Shown: positions 10,581-22,435 of the stretch, one piece after another
How positions within the stretch are numbered: position 1 is the stretch's first letter
How the letters are laid out: each line of letters starts with the position of its first letter
From: Limnephilus marmoratus
Taxonomy: Eukaryota; Arthropoda; Insecta; Trichoptera; Limnephilidae
DNA: 64,000 bases
Assembly (NCBI GenBank): GCA_917880885.1
Contig: OU862923.1
Span: 20,062,770-20,126,769 of the forward strand
Direction of reading: 5' to 3'
Translations under genes and position numbers: made by a program
The notes under the pieces: generated by a model
What the model saw: only the letters and a program-made list of their open reading frames with translations
The model's database searches: none
Told to the model about the DNA's origin: nothing

Positions 10581-11556
10581 TCTGTTTTAGAAACTTCATT
10601 TAATAGCAGCACTCCTATTGTCATGCTATTACTTATTTATAAAAATTAGTTATCTTAAACTATTCAGTTGTTCTTTCGTTAACTTCGAAGATAGATTTCA
10701 CATAACCACAAATACTAATTATAAAATTCTCCTTCCACTTATTGGTACGTTAAGTTTTCAATGGATTTTTCAAGTTTTCATTGGGTAATGATTATTGAAC
10801 AAGTAGGTACTTGTAAAAGCTGAGTAAAACACCCTTACAACCACTTCAGCCTATTTCTCCCGTTAGGGTGACAAACCTGCAAATATATCGGGCAGTAGAA
10901 CTGGCCAGAATCTTAATGTCCAACCCTCGTCTCGTGGTCCTGTGTATTTGTTCAACCTCATTATTTACGTCACTCAGTCCTCAGTCCTGCGAGGATAAGT
11001 GCAGTGTAAATACACCAATGAGATTATTCAACCAATTAATTTTTAAATTCAAATCAATAAATTAATTATCCTATCCCCAACTTATTTCTTTTTTATTGCA
11101 TTAAATTAATAAATTACATAAAATTAATAAAGCTGTCCGCAGAAGATTGGTATTTGATGTAAATTTTTCGTTTTGAAATCATTAATTCCCTTATTGACAG
11201 TCCTGCATTATTGCAAATGATTTCATTTCTTGTTGTTCATAAAGTCACATAAATTAAAAATATCTTTCTCTGCAAAAATAATATCATTAGTCATTACCAA
11301 CTCGTTTATAAACTCTCTTATACCACGCTTACACAGCTTAGGTAACCAAAATGCAGAAGTACCAGATAATTTTAATAGCACTGAAAGAACTTACAAAAAA
11401 GCATTTCTCGTACTTTTTGAAAAGATTCTTAGTAAAAATTTTGTTTCCTATAACCTGATTGTAAATTTTAGTTAATTAAAATAATGTTAGTATGTTTACA
11501 CTGTGTATTTCTTTAAATCCATTTTTATGTAAAAATTTTATATTCTGTACTTAAAT
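10581..11556. other. Unassigned AT-rich sequence
   Basis: Short open frames at 10868-11065 and 11230-11475 (+) have no recognisable domain or splice context. No repeat partner was noticed. Confidence 0.4.
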
Positions 11557-11966
11557 TAGTGATGTTCCAGATCGTTAAAAAAGTATATCCGCGGATACGG
11601 ATTCCAATACGGATATTCGGTGGCAAGATCCGCGGATACCTACGGATACGGATCTTCATTTTCTTATTCAATCGGTGTCGGCGCGCGAGACCTTTAAACG
11701 ATAGTTGACGTTACGCCCGCCGCAACGACGGTATGGTAACTTAATTCGATGAAATATTTGACTTAAAAAAATGAAAAAAACTCTAAATGGAATTTAATAG
11801 TTTTTTTAATTCTACCTAATCACCTATATATAGCATTTCATCCTATCAATTGAAAATTAATAAGTTAAAAGATCCGTAAAAGATCCGAGAGAAAAGTAAC
11901 GGATGCGGATCTTTCTTCTCCCTCGGATATCCGCGGATACGGATATGAACATCCGGAACATCACTA
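11557..11966. mobile_element. hAT-type MITE
   Basis: The ends are TAGTGATGTTCC and its inverse GGAACATCACTA. They are flanked by an 8-bp near-duplicate (ACTTAAAT left, ATTTAAAT right), which is the hAT target-site length. The subterminal parts repeat TATCCGCGGATACGGAT in both orientations, a typical hAT transposase-binding layout. 410 bp, no transposase. Confidence 0.82.
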
Positions 11967-12706
11967 ATTTAAATGTACCTGTAAGTAACAAATAAATAAT
12001 TTCACGTGCTTTAAAAAAAAAATTAAATCAGTGTTTGATACAACACGGTTGCTCGTTGGCAACACGTCTGTAAAATTATTATTAATTTGAAAATTGCATG
12101 CAGAAGTTTAGACGGTTTTGAGGGTAAATTTGTATGACCCAGTTTCATCTGCGGGAGAATTTTAAGCGTCAAATCGAAATGAAATCCATAAAGTATTCGG
12201 ATACTGCAGCTAGCGTTGAGAGAAATATTCAACTTTGTCAAGTTTTGCTTGATGTGATAATGTAATTACTTTATGCAAAAGCTTCGTATCTCATTGCATT
12301 ATTGATATTCGGTGAAACTTTGGCGGGCGGAATGTATGAAAATTACAATCATAACTACATAGGTACATAACTATATGACATCTAACTAACAATTACGCAA
12401 TTTTCAGGACGGATAGACAGATATGACATGACACCAAACAATTCTGTTTTGACGCATACGGCTTTGCTTCCTTTTTGTTGATTTTATGTATTTTATTTAT
12501 TCACTCTTTTACACGTCCATGGGGTTTTTCTTTGGGTAGGTACATGTAATGGTTACAATTTTTTTACACAAGGGTTAGCAATAAACAATGGTTGCATATA
12601 ATTTACTTCATTGATTACATCATTATTAAAAGATCAAATAAAATTAATAAAAATATTAAATTATCATAAATAATATTTTAACTTTTAAAAATTGTACGGA
12701 TGTTTT
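11967..12706. other. Unassigned sequence
   Basis: AT-rich. A minus-strand open frame at 12023-12241 is unrecognised; no repeats were assigned. Confidence 0.4.
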
Positions 12707-12862
12707 CAATTTGGAAGGCAGGTATGGGTACCACCGCCAGGGAACCATTTATTGGATAACAAACACCTCTGCCATAGGTCACCCCAAGTGGTTCGCTACA
12801 TTTGGTGACTTAGCAGGGGTGCCTGGGTTCATGGGGTGAGGTTTGTCCAGGTCTTGGCGGCC
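12707..12862 (+). repeat. Retroposon family X, head-only partial copy
   Basis: Matches the head and middle of X (GGTATGGGTACCACCGCC through GGGTGAGGTTTGTCCAGGTC) but stops before the CCTCCACACAGC tail. 3'-truncated or a separate fragment. Confidence 0.65.
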
Positions 12863-13486
12863 GATGATGAATTGAATGAATTATAAGTAGATATCTGATA
12901 AATCGGTTGTTGTGCATTTATACTAAGAGTTGTACATTGGTTTATTTTGGAAATGAGAAAATTGCTGATATTTTTTATGTATTTATTTCCAAAAATGGAA
13001 CTACTTACCTAGTTTCGGATTGATTTACCCAGTTGTAGTAATTACTCCACTATTTGTATATTCGTTTGCTGAACTATCTGTGTAGGCGAGGAATTGGCGA
13101 GTTTGCTTCATAATTTTGTTTGTAAACGGTTCATTACGATATATCATCTTAGACATAATCTTCGGTTATTCCGACTCTTAATATGGTACATGCCCCCACT
13201 CAAGTTTTCGATTCACTTGATCGTGTCATATCTTTCGGGGGCATCCTCGACATCCTTTTAGTACTAACCTATCAATTTTTCTTCTCGTATCCTTTTCTTC
13301 ATTCATCCCAATACTAACTGTAATTATTTTAAAGATTAAAACACACATGATACCCAACCTAACCTAACTTTATCACCGGCCAGTGTTCCAGTCGGTAGCT
13401 TAGTGTGAGGTCAATCAGGACATTAGATAACATCTTTGTGCTATTATATAACGGTTCTACATTAAGCCTATTTTCACCGAACCTAA
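12863..13486. other. Unassigned sequence
   Basis: Contains a short AACCTAACCTAAC run near 13356-13370. This is telomere-like but far too short to mean more. Confidence 0.4.
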
Positions 13487-14178
13487 AGCCCGCCTTCCAC
13501 TGCGAGCGGAGCGGATTCCGTACGAACTCCGCTCGTCTCGCACACGTTAACTGCATACAATTGCTTCCATCAAGAACGAGGTGAGCGGAGCGGACCGAAC
13601 TTGTTAAAATAGGTCCGAAAGAGTCCGCTCGTGCACACCATCGCCGACTAGTTTCTAGCGGACTCCGCTCAAGAACTGTAGTCAATTCTGTTGCCTCGCG
13701 GCGTTTTTGTCGAAATGGAGGTGTTTATTGAAGCCTTATGCCAATTTTCGTGTTTAAAGGATACGACTAGCAAAGAATGTCGCAATATCAACAAAAAGGG
13801 CTTGGAAAACCATCATTGAGATGAAATTGTTGGAAATAGGAAAGTTAAAAAAAAAATTTCATAACATTTTTTTAAGCATTTCTTCATTTCGTATGCGTAA
13901 AAAAAATCATCCTCACTAGAATCAGTACTTCAAATCACAGAAACCACTCTAATCACTTTGAGACGGAACGTCAATGACTAGTTTTCAATGGAAGGGCAAA
14001 ACTATTTCTCATTTCTCGTTGACATCGCTCCGTTCGCCTCGCTCGTTTCTCGCATGGGCAGTGGAAGGCAAACCCCTATCTTTTTAGCGACTCTTTTTTG
14101 GTGGAAGGTCAAAGCTATTTCGCTCATCTCCAACCCCGCTCAGCTCGACTCTTTTCCGCTCGCAGTGGAAGGCGGGCT
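13487..14178. mobile_element. Harbinger-type non-autonomous element with TAA target duplication
   Basis: The ends AGCCCGCCTTCCACTGCGAG and CTCGCAGTGGAAGGCGGGCT are perfect inverses and are flanked by TAA on both sides (13484-13486 and 14179-14181), the TWA target of PIF/Harbinger. GCTCGTCTCGC and GTGGAAGG motifs recur inside. It carries a decayed MADF-like reading frame and no transposase. Confidence 0.82.
13714..13850 (+). pseudogene. MADF/Myb-like reading-frame relic inside the Harbinger element
   Basis: From the ATG near 13715 one frame gives MEVFIEALCQFSCLKDTTSK and ECRNINKK, then a shift to AWKTIIEMKLLEIGKLK. The spacing of the early F-I-E and C-L-x-D positions and the later A-W-K resembles MADF DNA-binding domains, which Harbinger elements carry as a second protein. 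A frameshift and the short length make it non-functional. The assignment rests on spacing only. Confidence 0.45.
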
Positions 14179-14181
14179 TAA

Positions 14182-16985
14182 CCGTCTACCGAGGAATTTA
14201 TGTTTGGATTCTGTCCGAGATTCTCAATTTATCTTCTTAATGATGATCAATCAAAAACAATGGTGCTACGTTATTCATTTTAATGACGTGCGCTTTGTAC
14301 CACATCGTAAATAAATGACTTACATTAAAAAAAGGTTTTGGTAGACCGTGGTGGTAAACCAACTTTAGTAGTAGCCTTTGAGGTTTTATGCTTTTCTGTT
14401 GCATTAAATCCACTCAGTTTGTTGATGCTGAACAAAGTCAGAATTGCAGCTTTAAGTATTCTTAAAAATTAGTCGTGACTAATTATGTATTCTCTAACAA
14501 TACTTAATTGAACAAATGGCCTCACTTTTGTAAGTAAATCTTTCACTGATATTAATTCGCGGGATAATCAATATCCCACAAAAGCTTCTAGAAACTACGA
14601 ATAGCTTTGCAGTTGAACAATAATATGATCAAAATCAACATTTTTAGTACAAAAGTTCACCGGTAAAGCTTACAAAATGTAATTTTTCCTTTTATGTAAT
14701 TTTTGGTTATAAATTTATTTATTTCTTATTCTTCATTACGCTGTCTGATCAGCGGTAAAATCACAAGGAAGAAATCCATAATTGGTTTATTTTGGCTACA
14801 ATTTACATGTAGAAACTGAAAAAATGTAAACTAGCAATTTCCCGAAAATTAATAAATAAATAAAACTGATTGACGATAAATATTTTAAGATATACGTAAG
14901 CTGCAATAAAAGATTCTTTATCATGCTCGACCTGCCCTATATTGCCTGTAAATTTTAAAATCGAGAAATCCACCCTTCAATTATCCGCCTTTTGACCCTC
15001 AGGCCATTTATAATTTTTTTATCTTCGCCCTTATCCTTTTTTTGCCATTTGCCAACATTCATTTACCTTGGTGCCTCCGTACTTAAAAGTTGCTGTTTTT
15101 CCTGGAAAATCGTTTATTTGGAGAAATGCTCAAAGCCTGCCTCAAGATGATACTATTCTTGTGTGTTAACGGCCGGTGCGTCGATAGCCAAGAACAGCTT
15201 TAAAACAATTTCTTACAGATGTTGTTTGACTTGATGAGTTCTTTTGTATTTAACTTAACAATAACTATTAATAAATTTCCCGGTTTCACCTTTGGTCGAT
15301 GACGTGACCTTTACCCAGCTATCTTTCTAAATTTTCACAATTTATTTATTGATGGAAACCTATTGTTTTTATTAATTTTTAACTGTGTTTCTCGGGTGAA
15401 AAGCTGAATAAAAAAATTCGGTGGAAGGAAAACAGATACATAGCACAACACGGGTTCAACACTTTTGAATGAAACAAAATAACTTTGTGTTCCTCAGGCA
15501 GCCCGCACTCTCGAGACTTTAGTTGCGGTCAAAGTTGGAAACTATTCTAAAATGTATACGAATAAAAAAAAATGTCCCTAGTGTCGCGGCGCTCGTGTGC
15601 ACACTTCCATCTACCAATGGGCCTAATTTACGCCACGCAACAAGTTTCGTGCATGTTCCAAATAATTGCATGATGACACCAAAACGTCGGTGTGAATTGT
15701 ACAAATTTAGTGTCGTGCAACCCTCAGAATCACTGCAACCATGGCACCATCAACATCAAAGCTTTTTCTGCAATACAAATAAAGAAAATACTGTGACGAA
15801 AGAAAAGATTATATTGGATTCGAGCAGTTAAATTCTGAATTAGCAGAAGAAGGTTCTGAAAGCTATCAATCTGTTGTTGGATGAGTGTACCTCTTTTTAA
15901 TACTTTATTGAGCATTCCAGATTTATCATTTTCGAAGTTGAAACTCTCACGCAGTTTCAAGGAAAACATACGTTCGCTCAGCTGAAATGTTTTCGCAAAA
16001 CTAGTTGCATGTTTTTACACTACGCAATTAGTTGCATAGCTGGATTATAATTTCATATTAGCTCGATTCTAATTTTGTGGCATACAACTAATACATGCAT
16101 GGTGAAACTATATGTTTACACGTGAAACTAGAAGAGCAACTGATGTCATGAAACAACTTGTGCGCAACTAGTTGGGTAATGTAAATTCGGTTTAATGGAT
16201 TATCAAAATATTTGATGTGTTAGTTAAAATAAAAGTGACGTACGCAAAGTTATTTTGTTTTCATTGTAATGACCTTCAATCACAAAGTTATTTGTTTGAC
16301 AAATTATCGGCGCTATTTGGCTACTGTTCCTATTTTGTTAGCTTTGAGTGCTTTATTTTTTGACGGCTTACAATATGTAAACTAATTTCGTAATCATAAA
16401 TATTTAAGCGAATGATCTGAGCATCCCAAAAGCCTTCGGACCCCCCCCCCCCCCATATGTCATCCTTGTAGAAACTATTTTAATATGTAATTACTAAAAC
16501 CCTTTCAGGTTTTGTCAACGAGAAGCCTCTGCCATTATTATTTATTAAAAGCGAACATGGTTTAACGAACTTGGAGTTAATTGAAAATAAACCAATTGTT
16601 CCAGCACCTCCTATATCACGAACAATACAAATAATTTAATAGTTAATGGCTGGTTGTCTTTTCTGAATTAGAAACTCCAGTGAAAATATTATGGCTTGGA
16701 AAAATATATATTCATTAAGTTTAACAACCACCGATTCTGAATATATAAGTTTTATTACTAAATAAATAAATCGTTATTTAAAAGTTAACGAAATACTATC
16801 CCCTCGAAACGCGGTTGGCATCACTGCATCGGCCGTTTCTAATATCACGCATCGAGTCTTCGTGGGATTTAAATTCTGGTATTGTATTAAAAAAATTTAA
16901 ATACAGCAAATTTATTTTTTGGCATCATTTTAATTCAAAATTAAAAGAATTTCTTTGTTTTAACTACTTTTTAATATCTTTAAAA
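14182..16985. other. Long stretch without a recognised gene
   Basis: AT-rich. Overlapping open frames at 15519-15831 on both strands are unrecognised. Around 16000-16190 ACTAGTTGC and GCAACTAGTT occur in opposite orientations and may mark an old MITE. A poly(C) tract lies at 16441-16454. Nothing else was assigned. Confidence 0.4.
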
Positions 16986-17147
16986 CTGACATGTTTCGAG
17001 AGCGATGCTTTACTCTTCAGGGTTTTAAAACTTTGGTTTTGTTAAAAAAACGTTTGCTGAAAACTCTCTTCCTCAGGGTTTTTAACAAACCCTGAGGAAG
17101 ACAGTTTTTCGAGTAATGAAGAAATGGCTCTCGAAACATGTCGGCTT
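16986..17147. repeat. Inverted pair of Penelope-like 3' motifs
   Basis: GACATGTTTCGAGAGC at 16988-17003 is the inverse of GCTCTCGAAACATGTC at 17127-17142. Between them a hairpin pairs CTTCCTCAGGGTTT with AAACCCTGAGGAAG (17068-17100). Each half contains CTGANGA followed, after a short spacer, by GAAAC, the pattern seen in Penelope-like element ends and in hammerhead cores. Confidence 0.6.
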
Positions 17148-17632
17148 TATAGACATTGTGGTTAAACAAGAAATTAAGAAATTATTTATTTTGGAATAAA
17201 AACTTTATGTTTATCAAAATGTGTGAATCTTATTGATTGCTCCAAAGCAACTGAAAGACAAACGTACATAGACAATTACAAATATAAAAATATTGATTTC
17301 AAAAACAGAAAAGTATTTTTACGAATGTTTTGTCGCTTATGATTGTGTTTTTCTTGTAAATTGTAGAAATACCACTTTAAATGAAATTTAAAAAAAAAAA
17401 TACACACACCTATTATAGAGGTTTTTGTCGCTTAGCTTTTTTCGTTTCGTGTGGAAATATTTAATTAAAAAATTCACAAACCTTGACAAATCTTTTACTA
17501 ACGTGTAAAATTTACGGTTGGTGACTCTTATTTGAAAGTGTATTGTAAGCTTTGTGTATTACAATTATTTAAAAATGTATTTTAAGCTTTTACAGGGCAT
17601 GGTGTTATCTATTCCTAATCATATAAGTGTAA
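17148..17632. other. Unassigned AT-rich sequence
   Basis: Nothing recognised. Confidence 0.4.
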
Positions 17633-17812
17633 GGGGCATACATTAATTACGTGAGCATAAATGGGGTAAGGGGGGGGGGGGGGTCCAGCAAAATCTCACG
17701 TTACTTGAAAAGAATATATAAAATGGCCCAAATTTCAAATTTATCTCACGAAGAGGGGGGGGGGGGGTCGAGATTGGAAGAACAACTGCTCACGTAATCA
17801 ATGTATGCCCCC
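17633..17812. mobile_element. Tourist-like MITE with G-tracts
   Basis: Ends GGGGCATACATTAATTACGT and ACGTAATCAATGTATGCCCC are inverses, flanked by TAA (17630-17632 and 17813-17815), fitting PIF/Harbinger targeting. The interior has two uninterrupted G runs of 12 or more. 180 bp. It resembles 39602-39767 in size, G-tract and ACGTGA-type ends, but is not the same family at sequence level. Confidence 0.78.
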
Positions 17813-17847
17813 TAATACAAAAGGAAATAGAACGATTATTTTTTTTT

Positions 17848-18300
17848 TTTTACATTAGCTCCACACAGGAAGCCCTCAGGAAAAAAATTCCCCTCAGGGG
17901 CCTATGTCATCTTTGGGAATGCTGTGTGGAGGGTCTTTATGAGAAAGGAAGGAGAGGAACTTCTGGGAAGGAAAAAAGAGTATGAGGGGTAGGTAGAAAT
18001 CTGGGGGGTCAGTGTGTCCAGGAGTGACGGACGTATGAATCCATCTCAATGCAGTTAAAGGTGATATTCCTAGAGTACGGTTGGAGAAGTCAAAGGGACT
18101 CCATCAACCATTTTTTCTCGATCCGGCCTGCTACGCAGCTGGTGCCAAGACCCGGACAAACCTCACCCCATGAACCAGGCTCCCCTGCTAAGTCACATAT
18201 CGTTGCGAACCACTTGGGGTGACCTATGGCAGAGGTGTTGGTTATCCAATAAATGGTTCCCGGGGAGGCGGTACCCATACCCGCCTCCCAAATTGAGAAT
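17848..18300 (-). mobile_element. Retroposon family X copy with poly(A), minus strand
   Basis: On the minus strand the order is head (GGGTATGGGTACCGCCTCCC), middle (GGGTGAGGTTTGTCCGGGTC), a spacer with an ACACTGACCCCCCAGAT block, the CCACACAGCATTCCC tail, and a T-rich run at 17840-17853 that is poly(A) when reversed. It appears close to full length. Confidence 0.7.
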
Positions 18301-18544
18301 TATGTGTAGGTCTCACTTTAGTACAGAGTTGTTTGTGTTAATACAAAATGTAAGCTTCTTTTAACATCGCAAGGCTCCGTACGGGCGTTTAAGCGGGCAT
18401 TGTAAAATTAAATATTTGAAAATTATCATCAATCAATCGGTACCAATAGACTAGAGATTGAAATTTAACGCCGCGCCTTACTCAAAACCGTTTTCGTACA
18501 TTGAGTTTATATGCTAATCTATTTTTGTAATAGAACCGAATTAA

Positions 18545-18860
18545 AACAATGCCAAAAGATGGCGCCACTTACGTTAACAGCTGACATGAGATGCATCCCC
18601 TGGCAGACGTAAGTACTACTCGATTTGTAATTTCATGAATCTCTCCGGATATAGAGAGATTGACAATAATAATATGATTATTATTGTAACTGGCAGCTGT
18701 GAACAATAACACCACTCGTCTGTATATTATATATGACGTCATTGCCTGTCATGGTTACTTTGTTCCGGTGACTAGATATCACTGGATTCCAGTGGATTCG
18801 AGAAACCGTCTTTTTTTGAAACCGCTTCCTATGGTCACCAACACTCAACATAAAAGCTGC
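18545..18860 (+). repeat. Dispersed repeat, partner of 63583-63990
   Basis: Shares, in opposite orientation, blocks such as GATTTGTAATTTC, AATCTCTCCGG, ATATGATTATTATTGTAACT, TATGACGTCATTGCCTG and CCGGTGACTAG with 63583-63990. This copy lacks the roughly 105-bp extra segment with the 4981-type stem-loop. Confidence 0.75.
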
Positions 18861-18943
18861 CCGCGCAGGGCCTAGCAGCAAAAACCTGCGGAGCGAGTTT
18901 TAGTTATTACAATAAAAATGCTAATATTTAAGTTAGATTGACA

Positions 18944-19247
18944 TCTCTACATACAAATTATAAATTAAAGTCCTCCGCCGCGTCTGTCTGTTCTCGATAA
19001 ACTCAAAAACTACTGAACGGATTTTCATGCGGTTTTCACCAATAGATAGTGATTCATGAGGAAGGTTTAGGTATATATTTTATCAAGGTTTTGTGTAAAT
19101 TAGTTGAAATATATGATACATAAAGGAGAATGTCTGTATGTGCTGGACGAGCGGGCGGTGTGGATTTGATTTATATATAGGTCACTGTCTACATTTGATT
19201 TCGAAAACTCTGTGTAAAGCCCGGGCATCGCCGGGGACTTCAGCTAG
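18944..19247 (+). mobile_element. Short non-autonomous Helitron
   Basis: Starts TCTCTACATA after an A, ends CTAG before a T. A CCCGG/CCGGG hairpin lies just inside the end. The interior shares GATTTTCATGCGGTTTTCAC and ATTTTATCAAGGTTTTGTGT with the other Helitron copies. 304 bp, no protein. Confidence 0.82.
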
Positions 19248-20764
19248 TATTATATTAAAATCTAGCTAGCTACTGAATTGGTTGTGGTTTTAAACGAATC
19301 TTGTTTCTCCCCTTTTATATTAGATTAAAATCAAATCATCAAAAAATAGACTGAAGTTCCTCGTTCTCATAAGATTTATTTTGTAGTCAAAAGCAAATAA
19401 CCTTTTAAAAATTCAACCTCCATTTACCGTTTTATATTGTATTGACCTTTCAGCTTTCGTGGAAAATTATCTATATTCTAAGAGAGTCGTTTAAGCAGTC
19501 ACTCTTCATTTTGTTTCAAAATTTATGTGAAAATTGATTTGACGAAACATTTACGTTAAGGAAAATTTTCTTCCTCTAACACATTTATTATTGTAGGAGG
19601 AAGAGCGTGCAGTTCATTCTGACAACACGCGTTTTTGTCGCTCTCGTGTATTTAAATTCTAACTCGTGCGTTTCTAGCCGAATCTCTTTGAAAATGTGTC
19701 AAAATACGTGTTTTAGTGAAAGCTTTGTTATGAGACTGTGACAAATAGTTTTGCATCGTGCTAAAAGTGCTAAAACGGATGTTAAAGTTCACAACTGATT
19801 TCGATTTTGGACAAAGGATTTCTTCGCCCCACGACATCATAAGATAAGATCCTATTTCAATTTTATTCATAACATTGAAGTTTTGTTTATTTATGTTAGG
19901 TTCGGTCAGAGAAGTTCAACCATCGGGACACTTGACGTTCCAAAAGATCCTACGAATTTTTTGTTTATTTTAGGTTACAGCACTTGAAAGCAAAATGTTG
20001 CGATGCACTAGAAGCGTTAATATTTGAAGTGTTGAAAGACGAGGATCACATTGGTCTTGTATTGTTATTATGTAGACATCTTTGTGCCCAGATGGAGACA
20101 TAACATCAATAGTGGGTAAAAAAAGTCACGAGAACTTGGAGGGCGCCGCCTAATTACGTATTTATTTACTGGTGGAGTGAATGCAAATGCCCTCGACTCA
20201 CACAAATTTATTTATTTATATTATTTTAATTTATCTAATTATTTATTTTCAGTCGGTTTTTATTTTTTCTATTATAGCTTCATAATTTGATTACGAAATT
20301 TGGTTTTGCATAGTCGCAACAGTGGTAAAAATGACAAAAGGTTGCATAGGATTTGACACAAAGGCCTGACATCAATACTGAAGATAAGATCCACCTTACT
20401 TTTGTTTATAAATATTAGTTGATGGCGTTTTCCAGTCGGCCTGATTTTAAAATATTTATTTTAATTGTTTATGTTCATCAAATGCTTGTTGACGCGTTTC
20501 GTCCCCGTATGAGGTCTTTTTAGTCCTGCAGAGATTATTTTGATAATTTCAAGTGGGTCTTTTGTCATTACATTTCAGAGGGTGTCCCTTGTATTATACA
20601 CGGAATTAACAGAGAAGATGTATATTTTTTAATTTTCATGGTTAGGTTCTTATTTTATTTTATTTAGATATTGCACGGTCTTCACATCCAGGAGAAAAGA
20701 GGAATACATATGATTTGTCTCAGAGTTCATGCACTGAAATAAATCCTGACTTACAGCATTAAGT
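19248..20764. other. Unassigned sequence
   Basis: AT-rich, no gene recognised; a minus-strand open frame at 19652-19870 looks like chance. Confidence 0.4.
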
Positions 20765-22200
20765 GCAATCCGAAAGCTTGTCTGATCTGATTCGAATATC
20801 CAAGAATAAGAAAGAAGAGGCTAGAAGAAATAAGTAGAGACCGGAAAAACCAAGAAGAGCCTCAAAGCACGAGCCACAAATAGGCAGGGGAAAGTATGAA
20901 GAACTAAGAAAAATCTGTAAGTTGGAAGAAGAGGCGAGAAACGCCAAGATAAGAAAAAAAGTCGAGATGAAGCAAGAAAATGTCAGCAGAGACTAGGAGA
21001 GCCAAGAAAAGTCAAGCGAAGCAAGAAGGATATTGAGGAAGCAAGATAAAACCAGAAGAACTAATAAAAAAAATAATAATTACAAAGCAAGAAGATGAAA
21101 GCAGAGACTACGAGATTCCAGAACAGTCATGAAGATGCAAAAAGCAAGTAGACGGTAGAAGAACCAAGAAGTTTGCAAGAAGATGTAAGCTGAGACTAGG
21201 ACAGCCAAGAAGAAGCTAGAAGAAGCCATATATAAAGCCAGAAGAACCAAGAAGCAAGAAAAAATGACTAGTGGAAGCAAGATAATGCAAGAAGTGGAAC
21301 GAAAATAATTAATAAGTCAAGAAAGAACCAATAAGAGCCACGACAATAACAAGAAGAGACTGGTAGAGGCACAAAATTAATGAAGGGAGTAGCTGGAAGC
21401 AGAAGAAGTGGGGAGCATAAAGAAGTGGGAAACGAGAAACCAACGTTCAATCATCTCCTTTGTTCCTGCACCTACGCCCTGGTCGATTAAATTCCCCAAG
21501 AATATGCAAGAAAAGCCAGACATGGTGATCCAAGAAGGATGAATAAAATTCAAGAAGAGTTATATCGAGCCAAGGAGAGACAATATACGAGAAGACACTA
21601 GATGATACAAGACAGGCCAAGAAGAGACAAGAAGAGATTGGTAGAAACAAGAATAGACAAGAAGAGTCGGTTAGAAGATTCAAGACGAGCCAAGAAGGGA
21701 CTAGAAAAAGCAAAAAGAGTAAAGAAGATACGATAAGGTCCCATAAGATCCAAGAAGAGACAAGAAGAGCCAAGAAGAGTCAATAAGAGACGAAAAGAAG
21801 CAAGAAGAGCCAAGAAAAGTTGAGAAGAGACAAAAGGATTCAAGAAGATACGAGAAAATTTTCGAAGAGGCAAGAAGATACAAGCCAAGCCAAGAAGGGG
21901 CGTGAAGATCCAAGAAGAACAGGAGATACAGGGAGACAGGGAGAATCAAGAAGAGACGAGAAAACCCACGAAGAGTCAACAAGAGCCGAGAAGCGACGAG
22001 AAGGTCCAAGAAGAAACAAGAAGAGAAAAAACAAGCAGCACGAACCGAGAAGAGTCGGGAAGATTCGAGAAACGGCAAGAAGAAACAAGACGAACCAAGC
22101 AGAGGCGAGAAGATCCAAGAAGATCCGTGAAGATCCAAGAGAGCCAAGAAGAGACAAGAAAAGCCGAGAAGAGGCAAGAAGAACGCACATGGAATAGGAA
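20765..22200. repeat. Purine-rich degenerate minisatellite, ~1.4 kb
   Basis: The plus strand is almost all A and G, built from degenerate repeats of CAAGAAGAGC-like units of roughly 10-12 bp, with some stretches rearranged. It generates long spurious frames on both strands (Leu/Ser/Phe-rich on minus, Arg/Lys/Glu-rich on plus). A phrase near 21447 (ACGTTCAATCATCTCC, then TTTGTTCCTGC) recurs altered near 22211, just after the array, so the array may itself have been duplicated. Confidence 0.8.
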
Positions 22201-22435
22201 AAAAATTATAACGCTCAATCCATTCCTTTATTCCCGCCCAGCCTAAATTCCAATATTGGCTTATTAGGTTGCCATGTATACCGGTCGATTGAACTCCAAC
22301 CTCCTTCCCATCCTCAGAGCACGTGTTCCTAGTCCTAACAAATCAGTGCCCCCTGGTGTACCGGTCTCACCGGGACAGGAGTACTCCTGGCTGGGGTGGT
22401 ACAATCGTATCGTATCGTATCGTATCTAACACATT
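22201..22435 (+). mobile_element. Possible retroelement 3' end with (ATCGT)n tail
   Basis: A GC-richer segment (22255-22405) with TGTACCGGTCTCACCGGGAC ends in four copies of ATCGT at 22406-22430. Short tandem tails of this kind are common at the 3' ends of some non-LTR elements. No protein similarity was seen, so the class is uncertain. Confidence 0.35.

Noticed and set aside
13350..13372. AACCTAACCTAAC run resembling insect telomere repeat
   Set aside because: Two to three units only; similar runs also occur inside the TIRs at 52.4 and 53.15 kb.
21268..22246. Many long frames on both strands, Leu/Ser/Phe-rich or Arg/Lys/Glu-rich
   Set aside because: Products of the purine-rich minisatellite, with no domain and equal openness on both strands.
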